Source of the DNA: an uncultured Bacteroidota bacterium
GTDB taxonomy: Bacteria; Bacteroidota; Bacteroidia; Flavobacteriales; BACL11
Direction: 5' to 3'
DNA: 48,004 nt
Assembly (NCBI GenBank): GCA_902579065.1
Contig: CACHFI010000004.1
Span: forward strand, 1 to 48,004
Below, one piece after another: positions 7,429 through 16,339 of the stretch. Under the pieces are notes generated by a model. It was given only the letters and a program-made list of their open reading frames with translations, ran no database searches and had not been told where the DNA came from. Made by a program: the position numbers and the translations under genes. Position 1 is the first letter of the stretch. The number at the start of each line of letters is the position of its first letter.

Positions 7429-9888
7429 TTAGTATTCTGTATTTGATTCTTCAGAGACATCATCGTTATTAATTTTAGATCTTTTAGAATTTGATTTGAA
7501 ATTTAATTTTCCAAAAGTATATTTAAAACTAATTCCTATTGATGTGAACATACTTGTTCTAACAGATGTTTGATTAAAATTATCACCGCTTAATTCTGTT
7601 GTCCATACCTTTTCACCATTTTTTGCAAAAGGCTCAACTATTCTTAATCCAATAGATCCTCTTTGATTTTTAAATTCTTTTTTAATTCCAAAACTCATCA
7701 TAGAAAAGCTAGTGGAAGTTCCTTGTAGAGTTTGCGAAGGCGATCTGGCAAATCCAAATCCTTCAGCCTTCCAATTATTAGCTAATTTTAATGTGATTCC
7801 AAAGTTGTAGTTATATAATAGCGCAGATCTATTTTCACTGGCAAATCTATTATCTTCAGCCTCATAGGAATATAAATTAAATCCACCTCTTAGTGTAAGC
7901 TTATCAAATCTTATAGATCCATAGTAATTAAAACCATATCTAGTACTACTACCTATATTTTCATAGGTTGTTATAGATGTATCATTTTGAATTCTCAAAA
8001 ATGATTCAATTAAATCATTACTTTCTTTAAAGTAAACATAATAGCTGCCTTGATACTTTCTTCCAAAACTATTATAGCCAAGTTCAATTTGTTTTGTAGT
8101 TGATGGAGTTAATTCTGGATTACCAATAGTAATATTTTTATTATCAGTAATATTAGTATTAGTATTTATATAGCTACTACTTGGTCTTGAAATTCTCGAG
8201 TTATAACTAAGCTTTAGACTTTTACCCATATCAATTTTTTTGGAGAATGTTAGATTAGGTAAAATGTTATCATAGTTTTCAGAAAATGGAGTATTAGTTC
8301 CATTTTTCCAATCACCTTCTATTTTGGTGTGTTCATATCTAGTACCAGCCTTAAGACTATAGTCATTAGGAAGACTTATATTAGAAGAAAGGTATAAAGC
8401 ATTAACTGTTTGAGTGTAGTTAAAAATTTCATTATTAAAAACATAATCTATATTTTCTGATTGTGTTTCATAATCCATTTCTTGATCTCTAATAATCATT
8501 TTACCTCCAATTTCAATTAAGTGATCTTTAATTGGCTGTGTATAATCAATTTGAAAGGTATGTTCAAAATTTTGTTCGTCATTTATATTTTTCAGATTTA
8601 TTAGACCATTATTTTCTGAAATATCAGTCTCATTATCTCTAATTCTATTTCCTAATTGATAAGAAATACTCAGTTCTCTATCTTCATTATCTTCAAATGT
8701 TCTAGTATAGTCGGTATTCCAGCTTATATTATTTCTAACATTTGTTGATTCTAGATATGAATTATAATTGTAAGATGTATCTACACCATTATAATTTATG
8801 GTGGTTGTATTGTCAGATGGTGTGTTTCTTCCTCTAAAGTTAATATCAGATGAAATAGAATTATAAGCATTTATATCATAATACATGTTAATTCCTGAAC
8901 CATATCCAATCCATTGACTCTCACTAACACCATTATTGGTTAAAATATTAGTGTCTCCATTTTCATTCCAATCTTCTCTTTCATAAGTTGTATTTCCCTC
9001 TCTTGGCCAACTATACCAAGCATTACCTCTAGCAGAGAGACTAAACCTTCCTTTTCCTAAGGTTAAATTAAATCCATTTTTATTATTTCTTGTTCCAAAA
9101 GAACCATCTACAGAAGCTTTATATCCATCTATAACTTTTTTCTGAGTAATGATGTTTACAATTCCTGCCTCACCTTCACCATCATACTTTGCACCAGGAG
9201 ATGTGATAATTTCAACACTTTTTATTTCATCTGCTGGAATCATCTGTAGGGCAGAAGCTAAATCACCTGAAAGAAAAGAAGAAGCTTTACCATTTAAAAG
9301 GAATTTTATTTGCTTAGAACCCCTTAATTCAACGTTACCGTCAAAGTCAACAGATAATAGTGGAGCTTTTCTTAAAACATCAGTAGCATCATCTGATGCT
9401 CCAGCATCATCACTTTCAGCATTATATATAATTTTATCTAGCTTAGATTCATAAATTGGTTTTTGTTCATCAATAGTTATTTCAGATAACATTTCAGAAC
9501 TTACTTCTAGGCTTATTTCTTTTAAATTAACATCAGGATTTCTTTTGGTTATTTTAAACTCTACTTCTTTTGGTTTGTATCCTAAATAATTAATTTTTAA
9601 GATATAATCCCCAGTTAATATTTCGGTCATTGAGAATTTACCATTGGCACCAGAAATAGTTCCCTCTATAACTTTATTCCATTTAACATTTGTAATACTA
9701 ATATTAGCATATTCTAATCCTTCTCCAGTATTAGAATCTACTATTTTACCACTAACGTTTCCTCTGAAATATGATGATTTCTTTTTTGAACCAAATCCGG
9801 AAAAATCACCTCCGTATCCTCCTTTTCCACCACGCTGAGCAATAGTTAATAAAGGAAGTAACAATAAAATTAAAATAAATTTTCTCAA
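7429..9888 (-). CDS. TonB-dependent receptor-like outer-membrane beta-barrel (OMP_b-brl_3 type) with carboxypeptidase-regulatory domain
   Basis: An 819-residue outer-membrane protein. It has a signal peptide (ending LLTIAQ) and a short Gly/Lys-rich mature N-terminus (RGGKGGYGGDFSGFGSKKK). A carboxypeptidase regulatory-like domain follows (about 42-125, VSGKIVDSNTGEGLEYANI), then a plug domain (about 140-260, with ATDVLRKAPLLSVDFDG and GEAGIVNIITQKK), then a long barrel. This architecture matches the Bacteroidota barrel family often annotated as TonB-dependent receptor or outer-membrane beta-barrel family protein. It lacks an obvious TonB box. It is the second gene of a leftward pair, 4 bp after the uncharacterised 470-residue gene. 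Its substrate is unknown, and there is no SusD partner. Confidence 0.85.
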   Translation of the reverse strand: MRKFILILLLLPLLTIAQRGGKGGYGGDFSGFGSKKKSSYFRGNVSGKIVDSNTGEGLEYANISITNVKWNKVIEGTISGANGKFSMTEILTGDYILKINYLGYKPKEVEFKITKRNPDVNLKEISLEVSSEMLSEITIDEQKPIYESKLDKIIYNAESDDAGASDDATDVLRKAPLLSVDFDGNVELRGSKQIKFLLNGKASSFLSGDLASALQMIPADEIKSVEIITSPGAKYDGEGEAGIVNIITQKKVIDGYKASVDGSFGTRNNKNGFNLTLGKGRFSLSARGNAWYSWPREGNTTYEREDWNENGDTNILTNNGVSESQWIGYGSGINMYYDINAYNSISSDINFRGRNTPSDNTTTINYNGVDTSYNYNSYLESTNVRNNISWNTDYTRTFEDNEDRELSISYQLGNRIRDNETDISENNGLINLKNINDEQNFEHTFQIDYTQPIKDHLIEIGGKMIIRDQEMDYETQSENIDYVFNNEIFNYTQTVNALYLSSNISLPNDYSLKAGTRYEHTKIEGDWKNGTNTPFSENYDNILPNLTFSKKIDMGKSLKLSYNSRISRPSSSYINTNTNITDNKNITIGNPELTPSTTKQIELGYNSFGRKYQGSYYVYFKESNDLIESFLRIQNDTSITTYENIGSSTRYGFNYYGSIRFDKLTLRGGFNLYSYEAEDNRFASENRSALLYNYNFGITLKLANNWKAEGFGFARSPSQTLQGTSTSFSMMSFGIKKEFKNQRGSIGLRIVEPFAKNGEKVWTTELSGDNFNQTSVRTSMFTSIGISFKYTFGKLNFKSNSKRSKINNDDVSEESNTEY

Positions 9889-9892
9889 AATA

Positions 9893-11305
9893 TTATATTT
9901 TACAGCTCATACCAAAAAGGGATTTATCTTTGATAATTTGATCAACACCATCTGGTACCATATGTTCCCAAGTACCAGTTTCACATAATTTAATTTTCTT
10001 TAAAACATCTTTGGAATATATTCCTAAAATATCTTGATCAAAATTTAAATCTTCTATTCTTTTATTACTGAGTAAATACTTATAAATGTCTTTTGCTCTA
10101 GGGTGTACCTTAATATTTTTGCTATTTATAATTGAATCTTCATTATCCCCTTGAGTTGGATATAGATATAATTTAACATCTCTTGTTAATATAACTCCAA
10201 ATGCTTCCATTATACCACCATTTAAGTTTCTGTAGTATTTTTCTTCAAACATTTCTACAAGATTATCAACTCCAATTATAAAACCAATCCTCTTATCACT
10301 ATATCTAGAAAAATACTCACATAATTTATAATATTTTTGATAATTGGAAATCATTACTGTATATCCCAAGGAACATAAAATATCGGCTCTATCAAGAAAA
10401 TCTCTTTCATCTAATTGTCCGTTAGACATCAAATTAGAAAGCGTTATTTCAAATAATAACTGTATATTTTCTTCTTTAACTTTTGAATTTTCTTTAAATT
10501 TTTCTAGACCCTTGGTTAACATGTCAATATTAACTTTAGTTACAGGTCTGAAGCTTCCCCTAAGGGCTAAAATATTTTTTTGAAATAAAACATCTGATGG
10601 ATATTTATTTTCACCAGCAGGAGTGAAAATAACGGCATTAGTCATTTTTTCTTTAACAAGTGTCAAACTCAATAATCTATTATCTATATCAGAAAAATTT
10701 GGACCTAACACTTCAACCATATCAATTTCGAAATTATCTCTGGAGAGATTGTCATAAAGTTGATTTAAGATTTCTTTTGGATCAGATTCATTAAAGCATG
10801 CATACATTAAATTAGTTCCTATTATTCCAATTGTTTCTTGTTGTATTCTTGCTTCTTGATCATGTAATCTGACATGAATTCTAAAATCATTAGGGTCTTT
10901 TGTAGGGTCAAGTTGAAACCTTAATCCAATCCATCCATGACCTTGTGCGGTTTTATCATAATTGATTGTAGTAACTGTATCAGCAAAAACAAAATATCTA
11001 GTGTCTTTATGATCTTTTCTATTTAATCTTTCTTCTAGTAAACCGTACTCTTGATCAAGCATCTTATTTAGCCTTGATTTGCATACATATCTACCATCAG
11101 ATTCTTTGCCATAAATTGCATCAGAAAAGTCTCTATCATAAGCTGACATTGTTTTGGCTATTGTTTTTGATGCACTACCAACTCTAAAAAATTGTCTAGC
11201 AACTTCTTGTCCAGCTCCAATTTCAACAAAAGAGCCGTATATGCTTTTATCTTTATTTATTCTTCTGGCTTTTTGACCAGCAGTAAGGATAATTTGTTTA
11301 TTCAT
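9893..11305 (-). CDS. Conserved cytosolic protein of unknown function (470 aa)
   Basis: A soluble protein with no signal peptide or membrane segment. I recognise it as resembling a widespread flavobacterial protein whose N-terminal half carries motifs such as GSFVEIGAGQEVARQFF and KTMSAYDRDFSDAIYG, but I know no established activity. Homologues may carry transferred names such as nicotinate-nucleotide adenylyltransferase. I do not see the HxGH nucleotidyltransferase motif, so I do not adopt that name. It starts at ATG 20 nt after a TAATTTTG box and lies 4 bp upstream of a TonB-receptor gene. The tight spacing suggests co-transcription but not necessarily shared function. Confidence 0.6.
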   Translation of the reverse strand: MNKQIILTAGQKARRINKDKSIYGSFVEIGAGQEVARQFFRVGSASKTIAKTMSAYDRDFSDAIYGKESDGRYVCKSRLNKMLDQEYGLLEERLNRKDHKDTRYFVFADTVTTINYDKTAQGHGWIGLRFQLDPTKDPNDFRIHVRLHDQEARIQQETIGIIGTNLMYACFNESDPKEILNQLYDNLSRDNFEIDMVEVLGPNFSDIDNRLLSLTLVKEKMTNAVIFTPAGENKYPSDVLFQKNILALRGSFRPVTKVNIDMLTKGLEKFKENSKVKEENIQLLFEITLSNLMSNGQLDERDFLDRADILCSLGYTVMISNYQKYYKLCEYFSRYSDKRIGFIIGVDNLVEMFEEKYYRNLNGGIMEAFGVILTRDVKLYLYPTQGDNEDSIINSKNIKVHPRAKDIYKYLLSNKRIEDLNFDQDILGIYSKDVLKKIKLCETGTWEHMVPDGVDQIIKDKSLFGMSCKI

Positions 11306-11325
11306 TATCGAATATTGATATTTAA

Positions 11326-11333
11326 CAAAATTA
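11326..11333 (-). promoter_or_regulatory. TAnnTTTG (-7) box for the 470-aa gene
   Basis: On the minus strand this reads TAATTTTG, 20 nt before the ATG at 11305. It would drive the two-gene leftward operon of the 470-residue protein and the TonB-type receptor. Confidence 0.5.
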
Positions 11334-11371
11334 AGTAGATATTTTAATTAAAGCATAATTTATAACCAATA

Positions 11372-11401
11372 ATTGTAAATTATAATATATAATTTTACAA
11401 T
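11372..11401. repeat. Near-perfect inverted repeat in the divergent spacer
   Basis: ATTGTAAATTAT and ATAATTTTACAAT are inverted copies apart from one bulged base, separated by a 5-nt loop (AATAT). The repeat ends 13 bp before the ATG of the metallo-hydrolase gene. It could be an operator or a leader hairpin. No TAnnTTTG box is evident for the rightward gene. Confidence 0.5.
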
Positions 11402-11414
11402 ATAATTAAACATA

Positions 11415-12176
11415 ATGGAAATTACTTTTTTAGGAACTGGTACATCCCAAGGAGTACCTGTAATTACTTGTAAATGTGATGTTTGTTTATCTACAAATAA
11501 AGAGGATAAGAGACTAAGAACATCGATTCTTATTAAAGATAATAATACTAATATAGTAATTGATACAGGTCCAGATTTTAGACAACAGATGCTTAGGGAA
11601 AAAGTTGAAAAATTAGATGCTGTTTTATTCACTCATTCGCATAAAGATCACACTGCTGGTTTAGACGATATTAGATCATATAATTTTAAAGCCAAAAAGC
11701 CTATGGAAATATACTGCTCTAAAGATGTTCTTTCAGCTTTAAAAATGGAATTTTCTTATATTTTTTCAGAGTTTAAGTATCCAGGAGTGCCAAAAGTTAA
11801 TGTAAATCTATTTAGTAGTGATGAGTTTTATATTGAAAATACTAAAGTAATACCAATCAAAGCTATGCATTACAAATTACCAGTTCATGGTTTTAGGATC
11901 AAAAATTTTGTTTATTTAACTGATTTAAGTAAGATTTCTGAAAATGAGAAAAATAAGATGCTCAATGCAGATGTAATTGTTTTAGATTCCCTTAGAAAAG
12001 AACCTCATTTATCTCACCTTTGTTTAGAAGAATCTATAGATTTATTAAATGAATTGAAACCTAAACAAGCTTACTTAATACATATAAGTCATTTAATGGG
12101 TTTGCATCATGAAGTTAATGAAACTTTACCTGATTATATTTCTTTGTCTTATGATGGTTTAAAAATCACTATATAA
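11415..12176 (+). CDS. Metallo-beta-lactamase-fold hydrolase (PhnP-like)
   Basis: A 253-residue cytosolic enzyme of the metallo-beta-lactamase superfamily. It opens with ITFLGTGTSQGVPV, followed by a CKCDVC cysteine cluster seen in PhnP-like members. The main metal-binding motif is THSHKDHTAGLDD (about 75-87). TDLSKI and the C-terminal LIHISHLMGLHHEV supply further ligands. PhnP hydrolyses phosphoribosyl 1,2-cyclic phosphate, and flavobacterial homologues are usually left as MBL-fold hydrolases, so the substrate is not assigned. It stands alone, divergent from the 470-residue gene. Confidence 0.8.
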   Translation: MEITFLGTGTSQGVPVITCKCDVCLSTNKEDKRLRTSILIKDNNTNIVIDTGPDFRQQMLREKVEKLDAVLFTHSHKDHTAGLDDIRSYNFKAKKPMEIYCSKDVLSALKMEFSYIFSEFKYPGVPKVNVNLFSSDEFYIENTKVIPIKAMHYKLPVHGFRIKNFVYLTDLSKISENEKNKMLNADVIVLDSLRKEPHLSHLCLEESIDLLNELKPKQAYLIHISHLMGLHHEVNETLPDYISLSYDGLKITI

Positions 12177-12182
12177 AGGATT

Positions 12183-12214
12183 TTGCATAATTTTTTTATT
12201 AAAAAACTATGCAA
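12183..12214 (+). terminator. Possible stem-loop terminator after the MBL-fold gene
   Basis: TTGCATA (12183-12189) pairs with TATGCAA (12208-12214). Inside, a T run pairs with an A run around a short ATT loop. The downstream T tract is weak (TATTTATTTTATTC), so termination efficiency is uncertain. Confidence 0.4.
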
Positions 12215-12248
12215 TATTTATTTTATTCATTATTTTTGATATAAATTA

Positions 12249-12256
12249 TATATTTG
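12249..12256 (+). promoter_or_regulatory. TAnnTTTG (-7) box for the M36 peptidase
   Basis: TATATTTG ends 19 nt before the ATG at 12276. It gives the peptidase its own promoter, downstream of the hairpin that follows the MBL-fold gene. Confidence 0.55.
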
Positions 12257-12275
12257 TTAAACAATAATTATACTC

Positions 12276-15071
12276 ATGAAAAATATTCTTTCACTTTCCT
12301 TTTTTATTTTAATAACAACTAATGTTTTTGCTACAAAATGTGATCATCATGATGATTACGAAATAAGGTATATAACTGAAAATATGCAGCTTATTAATCA
12401 AATTCAAGAAAATTTACGTAATCAAGTACCGTGGCAAGAATTTTTATCAAATCACCCAAATTGGTTTACCTATTTTAATGAATATAATTATAAACCTCAC
12501 AGAGCATTTGGTTCACCAATAAATTTAAATCAAGGTTCATCACTTGAAGAAAAATTTGAGAATTTTATTTTATCTGATTTATCTGTTTTCAATATCCCTT
12601 CACATATAATTTTAAATAGAAAATCTGAAAATGACAAGTATATAAATTTAGATTACAAACAAATATATAATTCATTAGAAGTTATTGATAGTAGACTATA
12701 CGCAAAATTTAATCTTAAAAATCAATTAGTTGCATTTGGTTTAGATTTATTTTCTGATATATCAATTAGTACTATCCCAACAATAACACAAACTGATGCC
12801 ATTCAATCAGCATCACAAAATATTACATCTAATATTTTTAATGATATTGTTGAAGAAGATTTAAAAATTCTTCCAATTCCAAAGAATGGAAAGTATAATT
12901 ATCATCTAGTATATACAGTTAAGATTTCAACTAAATTAACACACGGTCCAGCAAATTACATATGTTATGTTGATGCAAATAGTGGTGAATTATTAATGAG
13001 AATAAATACTGTACATTACGAAGCACCTTCTATTGCAACAGTAAATGTTGAAGGAGAAGTTTACACTACAAACCCTTACAATCCATCTACTGTAGAAAAT
13101 TTGGTTAATCTTAGAGTTCAAAAAAGTGGAAACAATTACTATACTGATAATTTTGGTAATGTAACTATTCCTGGCAGTGGTAATGCTATTTTTAATTTAG
13201 ATGGTTTATTTACTGAAGTCCAAACAAATAATAATATTCCAGCTTTTTCCTCTCAACTTTCAAATACCAATGTTGCTTTTGACAATTCAAACTCAACTAT
13301 TCAAGAAAGAACAGCTTTTTGGGCAGTTAATCAAATTCACGATCACTTAAAGTCTGTTTTTCCAACATTCACAGGACTTGATTACGCTATTGAAACAAAT
13401 ATTGATGTACAAGGTAGTTGTAATGCATACTACGATGGAACTATTAATTTTTATGCAGAAGGAAATGGATGTAATGCTACAGCAAAAATTCCTGATGTTG
13501 TATATCATGAGTATGGTCATGGAATAAATAATTACAGATATGGTTCTGGAATGTGGAATGGAGGTCTAAATGAGGGATATGCTGATATTTGGGCAATATC
13601 TTTAACTCAAAGTCCAGTTCTAGGTTTTGGATGGGATTTAGTTGATCCAACAGTATATGTAAGAAGATATGATCAAAATAGAAAAGTATATCCTCAAGAT
13701 TTAGTTGGTCAAGTTCATGCTGATGGTGAAATTATTGCTGGAGCTTTTTGGGATACATATTTAAATTTAGGAAGTATGCAGCAGATGTTGGATTTATTTA
13801 AATATACATTTGATGGTGCACCAGACGGTCCAAATGGTACAGAAGGTATAATTTACACAGATGTTTTAGTAGAAGTATTATTTGCAGATGATAACGATGC
13901 GGATTTAACAAATGGTACTCCTAATGATTTAGATATTATTCAAGCTTTTGCCCTTCATGGCATTACTCTTCTGTCAAATGCTGTTATAGCTCACTCTCCT
14001 GTCTCTTTAGCTCCTGGAAATATAGATATCTCCATAAGTGCTAATATATCAGCAACGTATTCATGGGCACTTTCTAGTGCAAATTGTTTTTACAGATTAA
14101 ACGATGATCAAAATTGGAATAATATTACTATGACTGCAAATGGAAATAATTATACTGCAACTATTCCTGCTCAATCTAATGGTAATATTGTAGCATATTA
14201 TATTTCAATGACTGACAATTATGGATTTGAATCAGGAATTAACCCTCAAGAGTCAAATGTTGTTCCACTAAAAGATGCTAACCTTCCATTCTTTATTATG
14301 GTTGGATATGAACTCTATGAAGAAGAAGATTTTGATTTTAATGTAGGTTTTTGGCAAACTGGTGATCCAATTGATAATGCTACTACTGGAATGTGGGAAA
14401 TTGGCTCTCCAATAGGATCTTATGATGATCCAAATAGTTTATCCGGAATGGTTCAACCTGCTTATCAGCATACCCCTAATGGTTACGCTTGTGCATTTAC
14501 TCAAAATGCATCATCTATAAACGATGGGATAGGAGCTAATGATGTAGATGGTGGACATACAACATTATTTTCTCCATATTATAATTTAACAAACTACATA
14601 AATCCTGCATTTACATATTGGAGATGGTATACAAATAACCCTTCTAGTGGTGCCAATCCTGGAGCTGATTGGTGGCAAGTAATGATCACTGATGATGGTG
14701 TTAATTGGGTTTATGTTGAAAATACATTGAGTTCTGATTTAAGCTGGAGAAGAAATGCCTTTAGGGTTAAAGATTATGTCAATTTAACATCGTCAGTTCA
14801 ATTAAAATTCATTGCATCTGATAGTATAAGACCTGGTCAATATTTGGATGGTGGAAGTTTGATTGAAGCTGCTGTTGATGATCTTTATCTTTATGAAAGT
14901 TTAAGTTCAGGGACTTCTACTAATTTTGATGTTAATGCTGTTGAACCAAAATTAATTAGAATTACTGATTATTTAGGCAGAGAAATTAATCCAAACAATA
15001 TTAATTCTCTTAATAATTTAATTTATTATTTTGAGGATGGAACAGTCAAAAAGAAATTAAAATTTAACTAA
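12276..15071 (+). CDS. Secreted M36 (fungalysin-like) zinc metallopeptidase with short T9SS-like tail
   Basis: A 931-residue exported protease. Signal peptide (about 1-19, ending TNVFA); FTP/propeptide-like region (about 100-250); M36 catalytic domain with VVYHEYGHGIN (HExxH near residue 411) and downstream GGLNEGYADIW (third zinc ligand Glu near 432). A beta-rich C-terminal region (about 570-880) with an MAM-like or jelly-roll appearance follows. The last ~40 residues (KLIRITDYLGREI ... YYFEDGTVKKKLK) look like a short type IX sorting tail without the usual YPNP opening. The role is probably extracellular protein degradation. Its 3' end overlaps the convergent dihydroorotase-like gene by 4 bp. 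Confidence 0.9.
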   Translation: MKNILSLSFFILITTNVFATKCDHHDDYEIRYITENMQLINQIQENLRNQVPWQEFLSNHPNWFTYFNEYNYKPHRAFGSPINLNQGSSLEEKFENFILSDLSVFNIPSHIILNRKSENDKYINLDYKQIYNSLEVIDSRLYAKFNLKNQLVAFGLDLFSDISISTIPTITQTDAIQSASQNITSNIFNDIVEEDLKILPIPKNGKYNYHLVYTVKISTKLTHGPANYICYVDANSGELLMRINTVHYEAPSIATVNVEGEVYTTNPYNPSTVENLVNLRVQKSGNNYYTDNFGNVTIPGSGNAIFNLDGLFTEVQTNNNIPAFSSQLSNTNVAFDNSNSTIQERTAFWAVNQIHDHLKSVFPTFTGLDYAIETNIDVQGSCNAYYDGTINFYAEGNGCNATAKIPDVVYHEYGHGINNYRYGSGMWNGGLNEGYADIWAISLTQSPVLGFGWDLVDPTVYVRRYDQNRKVYPQDLVGQVHADGEIIAGAFWDTYLNLGSMQQMLDLFKYTFDGAPDGPNGTEGIIYTDVLVEVLFADDNDADLTNGTPNDLDIIQAFALHGITLLSNAVIAHSPVSLAPGNIDISISANISATYSWALSSANCFYRLNDDQNWNNITMTANGNNYTATIPAQSNGNIVAYYISMTDNYGFESGINPQESNVVPLKDANLPFFIMVGYELYEEEDFDFNVGFWQTGDPIDNATTGMWEIGSPIGSYDDPNSLSGMVQPAYQHTPNGYACAFTQNASSINDGIGANDVDGGHTTLFSPYYNLTNYINPAFTYWRWYTNNPSSGANPGADWWQVMITDDGVNWVYVENTLSSDLSWRRNAFRVKDYVNLTSSVQLKFIASDSIRPGQYLDGGSLIEAAVDDLYLYESLSSGTSTNFDVNAVEPKLIRITDYLGREINPNNINSLNNLIYYFEDGTVKKKLKFN

Positions 15072-16339
15072 TTTATTTCTTTGAATTTATTGTTATTGTA
15101 AATCCCTAGTGCTTTTCCTTTTAACTTTTTCCCAAAAAATGGGCTGTTTTTAGATTTTGATAAAGTATCATTTTCTTCTAATGACCATTCTATTTCTGGA
15201 TTGAAAATAGTAAGATTTGCTTTATTACCTTCTTCAATAGTGTAATTATCAAGACCAAGAATCTTTCTTGGATTATTAGCAATTTTTTCAATTATTTGAT
15301 TAATTGACAAATGTTTTTCTAGGTTTTTATTTATTAAACCAAATGCAGTTTCTAAACCAATTATTCCGAACTCGGCATTATCAAATTCAATTTTTTTAGT
15401 CTCTACTTCAAATGGACTATGATCTGTTGTTATTACATCTATAGTGCCATTTTTTAAACCCTTTACAATTGCTTTGTTATCAGAATTTGACCTTAAAGGA
15501 GGTAGAACCTTAAATCTTGTATCAAAATTATTTACTGATTCATCAGTTAAAAATATATTATGTAAAGCAACATCAGCTGAAATATTAATTCCATCTTCTT
15601 TAGCTTGTTTAATTTTATCAACACTTTTTTCAGTACTAATGTAAGATTCATGAATTCTTCCATCAGTATATTTACATAAACTAATATCTCTGTCAAGCAT
15701 CATTTCTTCAGCTATATTTGGAATGCCTTTTAAGCCTAATTGAGTACTAATTTTTCCTTCATTAATTACTCCTTTATTTTGCATCTTTATATCATTTGGG
15801 TAATTCATCAATAGAGCATCAGAATTTTTCATATAAAGCAAAGCAATTTTCATTAATTCATTGTTTTGAATAGATTTTTTATCATCGGTGAATGCTATAC
15901 ATCCATTTTTAGTCATATCATGTATTTCAACTATGTTTTTTCCTTCTTGATTCATAGTTAAATTTCCAGCTACTTGAATATTTACAATATGTTTTTTACT
16001 AAAGCTTTTAATAAAATCTATCATTGAACTATTGTCAATTGATGGATTAGTATTTGGCATTAATAGCACCTCAGTATATCCTCCCTTTGCTGCTACATTC
16101 AATCCATTTTCAATTGTTTCCCTTTGCTCAAAACCAGGTTGACCAAAGTTTACATGCATATCTAACCAACCTTGAGAAATATGTAAGTTATCACTTTTAA
16201 AAATCTTTGTTTCAGAATCTATTTGAATCTTTTTAGCAATCTTTTCAATTTTATTATTATTAATAAGAATATCACAAATTTTACCGTTGTGTTTAGATGA
16301 ACTATCAATAATTTTAGCTTCTTTAATTAGTATTTTCAT
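15068..16339 (-). CDS. pyrC: Dihydroorotase-like amidohydrolase with degenerate metal site
   Basis: A 423-residue protein of the class I dihydroorotase family by overall layout (LDMHVNFGQPG, PNTNPSIDNSS, STEKSVDKI, TTDHSPF). Dihydroorotase closes carbamoyl-aspartate to dihydroorotate in pyrimidine synthesis. The metal-binding HxH reads His62-Val-Asn64. The usual second His after GRIHES is Tyr, and the family HH pair reads HN in ALHNIFLTD, while the late TDHSP motif is intact. Flavobacteria commonly carry such a PyrC-like protein lacking the full metal site, which may be catalytically weak or a partner subunit. It overlaps the BatA-domain gene by 4 bp (ATGA) and is translated with it. Confidence 0.75.
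   Translation of the reverse strand: MKILIKEAKIIDSSSKHNGKICDILINNNKIEKIAKKIQIDSETKIFKSDNLHISQGWLDMHVNFGQPGFEQRETIENGLNVAAKGGYTEVLLMPNTNPSIDNSSMIDFIKSFSKKHIVNIQVAGNLTMNQEGKNIVEIHDMTKNGCIAFTDDKKSIQNNELMKIALLYMKNSDALLMNYPNDIKMQNKGVINEGKISTQLGLKGIPNIAEEMMLDRDISLCKYTDGRIHESYISTEKSVDKIKQAKEDGINISADVALHNIFLTDESVNNFDTRFKVLPPLRSNSDNKAIVKGLKNGTIDVITTDHSPFEVETKKIEFDNAEFGIIGLETAFGLINKNLEKHLSINQIIEKIANNPRKILGLDNYTIEEGNKANLTIFNPEIEWSLEENDTLSKSKNSPFFGKKLKGKALGIYNNNKFKEIN

Noticed and set aside
9149-9838. Plus-strand ORFs within the TonB-type receptor (9149-9454, 9644-9838)
   Set aside because: Shadow frames of a strongly supported minus-strand gene; biased composition and no recognisable features.
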